Assembly (NCBI RefSeq): GCF_900188405.1
Contig: NZ_FZOF01000008.1
Coordinates: forward strand, 372,001-436,000
Direction: 5' to 3'
Origin: Actinacidiphila glaucinigra
GTDB lineage: Bacteria > Actinomycetota > Actinomycetes > Streptomycetales > Streptomycetaceae
Length of the DNA: 64,000 nucleotides
Below the pieces are notes generated by a model. The model did no database searches, was not told where the DNA came from, and worked only from the letters and a program-made list of their open reading frames with translations. Made by a program: the position numbers and the translations under genes. Numbering within the stretch: position 1 is the stretch's first letter; each line of letters opens with the position of its first letter. This document shows positions 51,801-58,963 of the stretch, piece after piece.

Positions 51801-52062
51801 CCGCCGGGTCCGCGTCCGCCCCGGGCGGGTACGGGTCGCCGGCCCCTCCGGCGGGTGCGGGAGAAACGTCCTGATCCCATCGGTCCGACCGCGACCGGCC
51901 CGTGGGGGCCCGGGTTTCCCGGCCCTCAGGGCCGGCCCACTGCGCCAGCCACAGCGCGTCGGCGATCCCTTCGGCGTCCAGCCTGACCCCGGCGTCCCTC
52001 ATCCGGCCGATGAGCTCCTCGAAGGCTCGGCCGGTCACCTCCTCCGGCGTGCCGGAAGGCAC
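48802..52062 (-). CDS. SAV_2336-type von Willebrand A protein with helical repeats
   Basis: 1086 residues, GTG start six bases after the MoxR stop. The N-terminal 45 residues form a helical SAV_2336-like domain, followed by a disordered Pro/Gly/Asp-rich stretch (about 46-125). A vWA-like domain follows with an intact metal site DASAS (Asp190, Ser192, Ser194), then a mixed domain to about 580. The last 500 residues are Ala/Leu/Arg-rich helical TPR-like repeats. In vWA-MoxR-VMAP systems the vWA protein is the adaptor remodelled by the MoxR ATPase. The 3' end overlaps the longer precursor-peptide frame. Confidence 0.85.
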   Translation of the reverse strand: MPSGTPEEVTGRAFEELIGRMRDAGVRLDAEGIADALWLAQWAGPEGRETRAPTGRSRSDRWDQDVSPAPAGGAGDPYPPGADADPAEPFAAGRHEVDLHPRRGGAQSSSPPVGDAVRTVSLPAASAFPGLLPLERSLRPIQSYRPQVAAVRTELDEPATADLTAEAGGLVLPVLRGVRRQEAELHLLMDASASMAVWEQMLQELREVCERVGAFRNVTIHYLRPRGNGVAISSGPGAHEALRPVEQLFDPTGRNLGLVVSDCAGPLWQSGALHRMLHRWVRTAPVAVVQPLPQRLWGRTLLPAVPGLLRRPQGGGHRAPRFHPLRRVRGPVPSDALPVPVLSPVPAALDVWGRLSAGTAGVTLNGAAAWVSAEQSAVAPRAPGSEDLGPEELVRVFDESASAPARQLALYLSATPLTLPVMQLVQRSMLPQTGPPELAEILLSGLVRVAKDSEDEPGAEGLWYDFLPGVRDQLLGRLSAGEAALVLKHCSLYIERTFGRSARNFPAVAVAYLSGAGREPATGPDAVPEPFARVSERVLRRFEPTFVLPAPSGASPEPAAAVEPDPAAEGLASLERYEREGASRDLLEAVRLLRAARVPADVRLADALLYAWREWRDPGALDEAEQAAQNALTAATTGADVPGGTGPAATVTLVSVLKERAADRIANGQLHAALADLLRATDQCRTALRNPGAEPEPLLRCALLHAQALRTLYVIDERLDDPLGQDERALLLTEAEDCLTALLPRWPPSGLPAALLLERGRVLLARARAAGSRGDGTEQQALVLRAVADLEAGARPADPTDIPRGDLPAALLDLAEALALETGGRGWDRAAEALEEARDLAHDLGDGPLEAECLRRTAGICRARYTQSAEPGPLRRADDALARAVPLVPVDSPVHAALLAERGEVLLERAAGTGETALVTEAVHVLREAVSETPPHTAGAAARRLHFGRALRLRHQRQGGLADLHEAAWTLEQAGRAEDPSVSSRAALELGDVRVALGNRTGVRENLEQAAVAYRRAAADAVAAGNPLLAAQAQHRRGEVLETTAGVAAALEAYRESWEQWQAAGGPASPEALRTRSRMRVLETPP

Positions 52063-52068
52063 CTGAGG

Positions 52069-53088
52069 TCACCGCGTCCGGTCGAGCGGCCGCAGCAGTT
52101 CCGCGGTGAGCCGCTGGCGGGTCTCGTCCTCGTCCACCCAACCGGCCTGCTGGGTGAGGTGGATCGCGTTGAGCAACTGGTCGACCGCGCGCACGTCGCC
52201 CGGCGAACGGGCGAGGAAGGAGTCGATCACCGAGTCGTACCGCTCCGCCGCCTCGTCCCCGAAATGCGCCCGCACCATGCCCGCGAGACGCTCCTTGTCG
52301 GGTACGCCGATCTGCAGGTGGATGCAGCGGCGCATCAGCGGCGCCGGGAAGTCGCGTTCCCCGTTACTGGTGAGGACGATGAAGGGGAAGGCGTTGCAGC
52401 GGATCTTCCCGTGGCGCACCGTGACGATGCGACCGTCGTCGTCACGCACCGCCACCTCCGGGGCGCGGTCGGCGATGCGTTCCAGTTCGGGGATGGTGAA
52501 CTCACCCTCCTCCAGGACGTTCAGCAGATCGTTGGGGAGGTCGATGTCGCTCTTGTCGAGTTCGTCGATGAGCAGGACACGCGGCCGGGACGACGGCAGG
52601 AGCGCCGTGCCGAGGGCCCCGAGGCGGATGTAGCGGCCGATGCCCCCTGCCGAGTCCTCCGCACCGGAGGTCCCGGCGGAACGTTCGATCTGCAGGTCCT
52701 GGAGCCGGCCGATGGCGTCGTACTGGTAGAGGCCGTCCCGGAGCGTGCTGCGGCTGACGATGGGCCAGCCGAGGACGCGGCCGAGTCCGAGTTCGTACGC
52801 GACCGAATGCGCGAGGGTGCTCTTTCCGCTCCCCGGCTCACCGGTGACCAGCAGCGGGCGGCGCAGATAGAGGGCCGCGTTGACCAACTCGCGCTCGTGA
52901 GTGCCGGGGCGGTGGTAGCGGGCCTGGCGGCGCAGCACGCCCAGCCTGCGTTCGGACCCCGGGTCCAGGGGGGCGGGAGGCGGCACCAGTGGCGCGCCGT
53001 CGAAGTCCCGCCACGGAGGAGGTGGCGGCAGCTCGGCGATCCCGTCGTGCGGGGCTCCCGCGCCTCGGTAGATCAGCCACTCACTCAC
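52069..53088 (-). CDS. MoxR-type AAA+ ATPase
   Basis: 339 residues from the GTG behind GAGGAGTGTGAC. A Pro-rich N-terminus (PPPPPWRDF) precedes the AAA+ core: Walker A GEPGSGKS (83-90), Walker B LLIDELDKS (172-180), sensor-1-like FIVLTSNGERDFPAPLMRRC with the arginine finger region, and a C-terminal helical lid. MoxR ATPases usually remodel or load metal-dependent vWA partners; the vWA gene follows after six bases. The variant is the one found with SAV_2336 and trypsin/VMAP genes. Confidence 0.92.
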   Translation of the reverse strand: MSEWLIYRGAGAPHDGIAELPPPPPWRDFDGAPLVPPPAPLDPGSERRLGVLRRQARYHRPGTHERELVNAALYLRRPLLVTGEPGSGKSTLAHSVAYELGLGRVLGWPIVSRSTLRDGLYQYDAIGRLQDLQIERSAGTSGAEDSAGGIGRYIRLGALGTALLPSSRPRVLLIDELDKSDIDLPNDLLNVLEEGEFTIPELERIADRAPEVAVRDDDGRIVTVRHGKIRCNAFPFIVLTSNGERDFPAPLMRRCIHLQIGVPDKERLAGMVRAHFGDEAAERYDSVIDSFLARSPGDVRAVDQLLNAIHLTQQAGWVDEDETRQRLTAELLRPLDRTR

Positions 53089-53221
53089 GTCACACTCCTC
53101 GTCGCTGGCGGTTCGTCGGCAGAGGGTCGGGAGGTGTGGGCCGGCCGGGAGCATCCTTCTCAGTACAGAACGCTATGACAGTACCCACGCGTACGGAAGG
53201 TCACGACGGTTTCCGGTCGCG

Positions 53222-55321
53222 TCATGACAGGAGGGGGAAGTGTACTGACGGGCCGAAGAGTTGAGGCAACGGGTTGCCGGGATCGTCATAGAGCAGGACG
53301 AGGCTGCCGAGGTACCGCGCACCGTCGTCGTCGTCCTCCACGGCGGCCCGCAGCCGCCGCAGACGTTCGGGCAGGTCCCGCACGGAGCTGTGTTCGTGCC
53401 GCCACTCCGGGGCGTCCAGCAGCGACGACATCCGGGAGTGGAAGCCGTCGCAGCGGGAACCGCACGAAAGGTCCGGATGGCCGTCGACCCGCCACAGGGC
53501 CACCGGGAAACCGCTGTCGAGCGCCACCGAGGCGGAGTCGCGCCCCACCCCCTGGTCCACCGCGCCGCACAGCACCGGCACCGCGTTGTACGGCGCGGCC
53601 CGTACCTCGCCCGGCGTCGTCCGCGCGCCCACGGGCGGCAGCCGCAGTCCCCTCAGGCGTCGCGCTTTGACGAGACGCTGCCACCTGTCCTGCCACTGCG
53701 GGTCGGGGTCGCCCCGCCGACCCACGTCGCGCACGACGACCTCGCGTCCGCTGCCGACCGCCCGGGGCACGGCTGCGCCCGGGGGCCCCATGGTGTCCTC
53801 CCACAGGTGGGCCGCCGTGCCGAGGCGCTCGTCCGGCACCGCCACTTCGAGCCGGGCCGGTGATCCGCCCGCCGCGTCGGCGCCCTCCAGCGCCCGGCCG
53901 AGCACTCCGCGGACCTGTTCGACGGCCTCGTCGAAGCCCAGTCCGTACGGCTCGTGGTCGGCCGCGACCTGTCTCCAGCGGCCCTCCCCGTAGCCGAGCC
54001 TGATGGCCCAGTTGAACAGGTCACCGCGGTGGCCGTACGCGAGCGGCTCGAACTCCACGAGCACGGTGGGCGGACCGGACTCGCCTTCCGTCCCGGCCGA
54101 CGACGTCCGCGCGGCCGGCGGCACCGCCGCGAAGGGTTCCGCGACCGGACCGAGCCGGGCGAGGTCCGCGCGGTGCTCCGGCGCAAGGTCCTCGCCCCGC
54201 GCAAGGACCCAGCGCTCGAGCCTCTCCAGGCGGTGCTCGACCTCCGCGGTCGGCCGCTCGCCGCCGCACCGCACCTCTTGCGCGGCCATCATGAGGTAAC
54301 GCAGGAAGACCAGAAGCTCCCGGTAAGGGTCCGGGTACCCGTACAGGACCCCGTGGCCGTCCCGCCATCCCACCAGCCGCGGCTGCCAGGAGCGCTCCGG
54401 GATGTCGAGCGCCCGGGCCACGGTCCGGCCGACGATGTCGGGGGTCTGCGGGCCGGGCAGGGCCGCCAGCAGGCCCAGGGCCTTGGTCCGGTCGACGGGG
54501 GTCCAGCGCCCCGCGTGGATGGGGAGCCTCTTCTGGACGTCCGCCCAGGTCGTGCGCGCGGGCCCGGAGGGCTGCTGACGATCCGCGTGCCACCGGTCGT
54601 GCCGTCGCATCAGCTCCGCGTACGGCTCCGGGCCGAGGTCCTCGCCACCGGGCAGCAGATGTGCCGGGGACAGCTCGCGCAGGGCGGAGAAGTGGTTCGC
54701 CAGCACTCCCGTACCGGTGGAGTGGCGCGACTTGACCACCCCCACCAGTTCCCCGCGCTCCATGTCGATCAGCGGGCCACCGGACATCCCCTTCGCCACC
54801 CCCGGTCCGGAACTCAGGGTGAGCAGGGGGCCCTGCTGCGCGGTGAGCTCGCACTTCATCTCCATGAGCTCGACCGCCCCGGCCGGGCCGTCCTGACAGC
54901 CGAAGATGGCCGTGTCGTCGAAGAGCGGTTCCGGACGGTCGCCGAGCCAGATGCAGGGATGGTCCGGCAGGGGGTCGGACAGCAGGTGGACGAGAGCCAG
55001 GTCGGGGCGGGTACCGTAGCGCTCCTCCCAGAACGGGACCGGTCCCGCCGGGTGCGGCAGGCAGTAGGCCGCCCGGCCGGCGACCAGCCCGCCCGCGATC
55101 ACCACGCCGAGGTCCCCGGTGCCCCGTGGCCTCCCCTCCCGGTCGAACAGCACGTGGGCGGCCGTGAGCACCCATCCCGGGGCGACCAGGAAGCCGCTGC
55201 CCCACACACCGTGCGCCGTACCGCGGGGGCCGCTGATCGCCACCGTCGCCTCACGGCTCAGCTGCCGCAGTTCGCCGCGCGCATCGGGCCCCGACGCCAC
55301 CGCTACCCCGTAGCCCGGCAT
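53222..55321 (-). CDS. Trypsin-like protease fused to a VMAP-C domain
   Basis: 699 residues from an ATG overlapping the Trypco1 stop (a GTG one codon earlier is possible). The N-terminal chymotrypsin-fold protease has an intact triad: His56 (VLTAAHVLF), Asp107 (RPDLALVHL) and Ser180 (GMSGGPLID). No signal peptide, so it acts in the cytoplasm. A helical middle (about 255-400) leads to a C-terminal VMAP-C domain (about 430-699; EFEPLAYGHRGDLFNW, RDVGRR, WRHEHSSVRDLPERLRRL, LLYDDP). VMAP proteins are the third partner of vWA-MoxR systems; the protease is the likely effector or activator. Confidence 0.87.
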   Translation of the reverse strand: MPGYGVAVASGPDARGELRQLSREATVAISGPRGTAHGVWGSGFLVAPGWVLTAAHVLFDREGRPRGTGDLGVVIAGGLVAGRAAYCLPHPAGPVPFWEERYGTRPDLALVHLLSDPLPDHPCIWLGDRPEPLFDDTAIFGCQDGPAGAVELMEMKCELTAQQGPLLTLSSGPGVAKGMSGGPLIDMERGELVGVVKSRHSTGTGVLANHFSALRELSPAHLLPGGEDLGPEPYAELMRRHDRWHADRQQPSGPARTTWADVQKRLPIHAGRWTPVDRTKALGLLAALPGPQTPDIVGRTVARALDIPERSWQPRLVGWRDGHGVLYGYPDPYRELLVFLRYLMMAAQEVRCGGERPTAEVEHRLERLERWVLARGEDLAPEHRADLARLGPVAEPFAAVPPAARTSSAGTEGESGPPTVLVEFEPLAYGHRGDLFNWAIRLGYGEGRWRQVAADHEPYGLGFDEAVEQVRGVLGRALEGADAAGGSPARLEVAVPDERLGTAAHLWEDTMGPPGAAVPRAVGSGREVVVRDVGRRGDPDPQWQDRWQRLVKARRLRGLRLPPVGARTTPGEVRAAPYNAVPVLCGAVDQGVGRDSASVALDSGFPVALWRVDGHPDLSCGSRCDGFHSRMSSLLDAPEWRHEHSSVRDLPERLRRLRAAVEDDDDGARYLGSLVLLYDDPGNPLPQLFGPSVHFPLLS

Positions 55322-55695
55322 CACCGGGCCGGGTCTTCACCGTCCGCGTGGCCGCCGGCGCGACGGTCCCGCCAGGTCAGAGTGATGGCCAGGTTTGCCT
55401 TGGCCTCCCCGTCGGCCAGCAGGGCGATGGCCTTGCCGGGCTTGGCGGACACCTCCACGCCGAAGGCGACGCTCACCTCGTCCGGCGCCGCCGCGGACGC
55501 GGCCCGGCGCACGGAGGCGGCCACACCACGCACGAGCGGCTCGAGCCCTTCGACGCGGGCCGTGAGGTCGTCCCAGACCGAGACGTCCTCCCACTCGTCG
55601 ATCCGGGAGTCCCCGCCCTCGACCTCCAGACGGGACACGCGGGCCCACACGGTCGTCCCGTCCGGCAGCTCGATGGGTCGTGCGCGATCCCCCAT
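55321..55695 (-). CDS. Trypco1 (CU044_2847-family) protein
   Basis: 124 residues from the ATG behind GGGAGGATGTC. It is a compact beta-rich protein: PIELPDGTTVWARVSRL, then VSVWDDLTARVEGLEPLVRGVAASV, then PDEVSVAFGVEVSAKPGKAIALLADGEAKANLAITLTW. This is the trypsin-co-occurring domain 1, found next to trypsin-like proteases in NTP-dependent conflict systems. Its stop overlaps the start of the protease gene. Possibly it is an inhibitor or substrate of the protease. First gene of the island operon. Confidence 0.87.
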   Translation of the reverse strand: MGDRARPIELPDGTTVWARVSRLEVEGGDSRIDEWEDVSVWDDLTARVEGLEPLVRGVAASVRRAASAAAPDEVSVAFGVEVSAKPGKAIALLADGEAKANLAITLTWRDRRAGGHADGEDPAR

Positions 55696-55714
55696 GACAT
55701 CCTCCCGATCCCCC

Positions 55715-55735
55715 GGGGCCCGTGTTCCGGGCCCC
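55715..55735 (-). promoter_or_regulatory. Leader hairpin of the island operon
   Basis: GGGGCCCG (55715-55722) pairs with CGGGCCCC (55728-55735) around a five-base loop, about 20 bases upstream of the Trypco1 start and just before its ribosome site. It could act as an attenuator or simply reflect GC-rich sequence. I found no clear promoter boxes in the 157-base divergent gap. Confidence 0.35.
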
Positions 55736-55852
55736 CCCGCGAGTTGACGAATGATCAGGCTAGCCCGCCGACCGGCGGCAGCGCGAGAGCTTCGCCGCTG
55801 TGCATATCCTGACCGGGTCAAACGTTCTCGACCGAGTGTTCCGGAGCACCCC

Positions 55853-56035
55853 TTGTACTTCACCGACCGCGGCATCGAGGAACTGGCGAACCGGCGCGGC
55901 GAGGAGGAGGTCACCTTCGAGTGGCTCGCCGAGCGGCTTCGGGAGTTCGTCGACCTCAACCCGGAGTTCGAGATCCCGGTGGAGCGGCTGGCGACCTGGC
56001 TGGCCCGCCTGGACGACGAGGACGAGGACGAGTGA
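55853..56035 (+). CDS. DUF6104 small protein
   Basis: 60 residues from a TTG with GGAG seven bases upstream; homologues begin (M)YFTDRGIEELxxRRGEEEVTFEWLAE, which matches exactly at this TTG. The rest is an acidic, helical sequence (RLREFVDLNPEFEIPVERL...LARLDDEDEDE). Very highly conserved in Streptomyces, function unknown. It is divergent from the Trypco1 operon and marks the return to ordinary core genes. Confidence 0.85.
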   Translation: MYFTDRGIEELANRRGEEEVTFEWLAERLREFVDLNPEFEIPVERLATWLARLDDEDEDE

Positions 56036-56074
56036 CCGCACTCCGCGGATCCCTCCGCGACCCGGCCGCCCGCC

Positions 56075-56650
56075 TCAGGCGCGGGACGCGCCGAAGGCGC
56101 CGAAGCTCACCCGCCCCCCGCAGACGCTGAAGACGGCCGGGGCCCCGTCGGCCCCGGTGACCTCGACGGTCCGGGCCACGTCGCCGGGGAGCGTGATCTC
56201 CACGCGGGAGGCCTGGACGGGGCAGACCTCGCGCGCCGAGGCGGTGCCCTCGAAGTTGAGGTCGGTGTACCCGACGTCGGCGACGGCCGTGGCGCGGGGG
56301 CGGAGGTCAACGGCCCGGGTGCCGGCTGCGGCGGAGTTGTCGGTCTCGACGGGGGCGGCCTTGCCCTGGTCGTCCCGCGCGGTGAGGCGCGTGGCGCCGG
56401 CCAGCGTGCAGGGGGCGCCCGAGGTGTTGGTGACCTCCACCCTGGCGACCGCGGGCCGCCGCGCGGTCGCGTGGACGGCGGCGGCCACGAAGCGCACGGC
56501 GGTCGTGCCGGCCGTGCAGGCGCCCACCCGGGCGGGCGCGGGGCTCACCTCGGCGGCGGGCGCACCGGCGTCGGCGCGGGTACCGCAGGCGGCGAGGGCG
56601 AGGCCCGTGAGGAGCAGGACGGCGGCGGGCGGAGCGGTGCGGGGGCGCAT
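56075..56650 (-). CDS. DUF4232 lipoprotein
   Basis: 191 residues from the ATG at 56650; an ATG five codons upstream is an alternative. N-terminal lipobox LALAACG (Cys acylated) follows a short hydrophobic stretch. The rest is DUF4232: RVGACTAGTTAVRF, VEVTNTSGAPCTLAGATRL, and a final VFSVCGGRV cysteine pair. It is a secreted, membrane-attached beta-sandwich of unknown function. Convergent with DUF6104. Confidence 0.85.
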   Translation of the reverse strand: MRPRTAPPAAVLLLTGLALAACGTRADAGAPAAEVSPAPARVGACTAGTTAVRFVAAAVHATARRPAVARVEVTNTSGAPCTLAGATRLTARDDQGKAAPVETDNSAAAGTRAVDLRPRATAVADVGYTDLNFEGTASAREVCPVQASRVEITLPGDVARTVEVTGADGAPAVFSVCGGRVSFGAFGASRA

Positions 56651-56805
56651 GGGGGTCGAGCACATCATCCGGGGCCCCGTACGGCCGGTCACGGCGCGCA
56701 CGACTTCGCGTCCCGCGTGAGGGACCTCACCCGTACGCCGCACAACCGGCCGTACCGAGGCCGCGTTCCGCAGCGAACCGCCACCGGGGCGCGCACGGCG
56801 CTCCC

Positions 56806-56855
56806 TTGACTTCCGATCCACGCGATATATCGTGTCTCTAGGAGAGACGCGATAT
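56806..56855 (+). promoter_or_regulatory. PadR promoter/operator of the DUF4097-padR operon
   Basis: ATATCGTGTCTCT (56827-56839) and AGAGACGCGATAT (56843-56855) form a palindrome with 13-base arms, one mismatch and a three-base centre. A -35 TTGACT (56806-56811) and -10 TATCGT (56828-56833), 16 bases apart, place the -10 inside the left arm. A bound PadR dimer would therefore block RNA polymerase. The AT-rich arms stand out sharply from the surrounding GC-rich DNA. Confidence 0.78.
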
Positions 56856-56909
56856 GTTGCGTTGCCGTCGTTGCCCCGGGGCGCCCGGGTGACCCCAAGG
56901 AGGGGCGAA

Positions 56910-57779
56910 ATGAGCGGAACACCCGGCTCACGGGAGTGGACGGTCACCGAGCCGCACAAGATGGTCTTCGACGGTTACGTCGACACGCTGCACGTCCGCG
57001 TCGTCAACGGCGCCGTCAACGTGGTCGGCGTCGACGAGGGCCCGGCCCGGCTGGAGGTGAGCGAGCTCGACGGCCCGCCGCTGATCGTCTCGCACGAGGG
57101 CGGCACGCTCACCGTCACCTACGAGGACCTGCCGTGGAAGGGCCTGCTCAAGTGGCTCGACCGCAAGGGCTGGCGGCGGCACGCCGTCGTCTCGCTCGCG
57201 GTCCCGCAGCGCACCAACGTGTCGGTCGGCGTGGTCGGCGCCAGCGCCGTGGTCTCCGGGATCTCCGACCGCACCGCCGTGCGGGGCGTCAACGGCGACA
57301 TCACCCTGGTCGGCCAGGCCGGCCCGGTGACCGCCGAGACGGTGGCGGGGAACGTGGAGGCCCAGGCGGTCTCCGGCGACCTGCGGGTCAACACCGTCTC
57401 GGGCGACCTGACCGTGGTCGAGGGCAGCGGCGCCACCGTCAAGGCCGACTCCGTCAGCGGCAACATGGTGCTCGACCTGGACCCGCGCAGCGGGGCCGAC
57501 GTCCGGCTGACCTCCGTCTCCGGGGAGATCGCGATCCGCATCCCGGACCCCGGGGACGCCGAGGTGGACGCCAACACCACCAGCGGTGACGTCTCCTGCG
57601 CCTTCGACGAGCTGCGGGTCAGCGGGCAGTGGGGGGCCAAGCGGATCTCCGGCCGGATGGGGTCCGGCGGCTCCCGGCTGAAGGCCACCACGGTGTCGGG
57701 CGCGATCGCGCTGCTGCGCCGCCCGCCGCAGCAGGACCACGGACCCGCGGACACGGACCCGTTCCGGAAGGAGGTCTGA
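56910..57779 (+). CDS. DUF4097 beta-helix protein
   Basis: 289 residues from the ATG behind AAGGAGGGGCGAA. DUF4097 (adhesin-like) family: repeated strand units such as VRGVNGDITLVGQAG, AQAVSGDLRVNTVSGDLTVVEG, VKADSVSGNMVLDL and ANTTSGDVSCAF suggest a parallel beta-helix. No signal peptide or membrane segment is evident, so it is cytoplasmic. Genes of this family often sit with PadR or anti-sigma regulators and are thought to respond to envelope stress. One base separates it from padR. Confidence 0.87.
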   Translation: MSGTPGSREWTVTEPHKMVFDGYVDTLHVRVVNGAVNVVGVDEGPARLEVSELDGPPLIVSHEGGTLTVTYEDLPWKGLLKWLDRKGWRRHAVVSLAVPQRTNVSVGVVGASAVVSGISDRTAVRGVNGDITLVGQAGPVTAETVAGNVEAQAVSGDLRVNTVSGDLTVVEGSGATVKADSVSGNMVLDLDPRSGADVRLTSVSGEIAIRIPDPGDAEVDANTTSGDVSCAFDELRVSGQWGAKRISGRMGSGGSRLKATTVSGAIALLRRPPQQDHGPADTDPFRKEV

Positions 57780-57780
57780 G

Positions 57781-58683
57781 ATGGCCCCCGTCTTCGCCCA
57801 CGGCCGGCTCCGCCTCTACCTGCTCAAGCTGCTGGACGAGGCCCCCCGCCACGGCTACGAGGTGATCCGGCTGCTGGAGGAGCGCTTCCACGGCCTGTAC
57901 GCCCCCTCCGCCGGCACCGTCTACCCGCGGCTGGCCAAGCTGGAGAAGGAGGGCCTGGTCACCCACTCCACCGAGGGCGGCCGCAAGGTGTACTCGATCA
58001 CCGACGCGGGCCGTGCCGAACTCGCCTCCCGCAGCGACGAGATCGCCGACCTGGAGAACGAGATCCGCGACTCCGTCTCCACGCTCGCCGCCGAGATCCG
58101 CGAGGACGTGCGCGGCGCCGCGGGCGACCTGCGGCGCGAGATCCGGGCGGCCGCCCAGCAGGCCTCGCGCACCCAGCCCAAGTCCTCCCCGGCGGACTGG
58201 AAGGAGCAGATGCGCCGCTCGAAGGAGGAGATCCGGCAGGCCCGCGAGGAGGCCCGCACCGCCAAGCGTGCCGCGCGGGAGGCCCAGGACGCCGCCCGGG
58301 ACGAGGTGCAGCGCATCGCGCGCCGCGTCCACGAGGAGGTCCAGGACCACGTCAGGCGCGGCGACTGGCAGACCGGCGTCCGCGAGGGGCTGGCGGAACT
58401 CACCCGGGAGCTGGGCCAGTTCGGCCGTACGTCCACCTGGCCGCCGTATGTGAAGCCGGAACCCGCGGAGACGCCCGAGTGGGGCGCGGAGGACGCAGCC
58501 GTGACCGAGGACCCGGCCCGTGACCTGGAACGCCTGCTGGACCGCTTCCGCGACGACGTACGCGACGCCGCCCGCGACAACGGCGTGGACGCCGAGCAGC
58601 TGCGCGAGGTGCGCCGCCATCTGTCCACGGCGGCGGCCCACATCGGCGTCGTCCTGCGCGGCGGGCGCAAGGACCGGAACTAG
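57781..58683 (+). CDS. PadR-family regulator with long C-terminal helix
   Basis: 300 residues from the ATG behind AAGGAGG. The N-terminal winged helix (RLYLLKLLDEAPRHGYEVIRLLEERF...AGTVYPRLAKLEKEGLV...GRKVYSITDAGRAEL) is PadR. A long charged coiled-coil region follows (about 85-210, rich in Arg, Glu, Ala), ending in a further helical domain (LERLLDRFRDDVRDAARD). At 300 residues it is much longer than the usual PadR (about 110 or 180), so the extension may sense or multimerise. It is co-transcribed with the DUF4097 gene, whose promoter carries the operator. Confidence 0.9.
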   Translation: MAPVFAHGRLRLYLLKLLDEAPRHGYEVIRLLEERFHGLYAPSAGTVYPRLAKLEKEGLVTHSTEGGRKVYSITDAGRAELASRSDEIADLENEIRDSVSTLAAEIREDVRGAAGDLRREIRAAAQQASRTQPKSSPADWKEQMRRSKEEIRQAREEARTAKRAAREAQDAARDEVQRIARRVHEEVQDHVRRGDWQTGVREGLAELTRELGQFGRTSTWPPYVKPEPAETPEWGAEDAAVTEDPARDLERLLDRFRDDVRDAARDNGVDAEQLREVRRHLSTAAAHIGVVLRGGRKDRN

Positions 58684-58963
58684 GGCCGTCCCGTCGATCT
58701 CCGCGGCCCGGCCGTCCGTCCGGGCGCCCCGGCCGCGGGATCCCAAATCCCGGCCCGCCCCGCTTCGCGGCCGAGCGCGCCGATGTCGATCTGCCCGTGA
58801 GGACGACCGGGTCTGTGCCGTCATCGTGTGCGGGGCGTCATCGTGTGCGGGGCGCCGGGCTGGCGTGCCTGGCCGTGGGAGCGCCACCGGCGCGCCTGAA
58901 GACGGGCTTCGACGATCCGACCGGCGCCGGGCCGGGCGCGGCGCCCCGGCCCGGCCACGGACC

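Noticed and set aside
44066..55695. The island as a recently integrated mobile element
   Set aside because: No integrase, transposase, attachment repeats or tRNA gene flank it, and base composition looks like the neighbours.
58819..58852. A 17-base tandem duplication downstream of padR
   Set aside because: Only two copies, in non-coding sequence; probably a simple slippage event.
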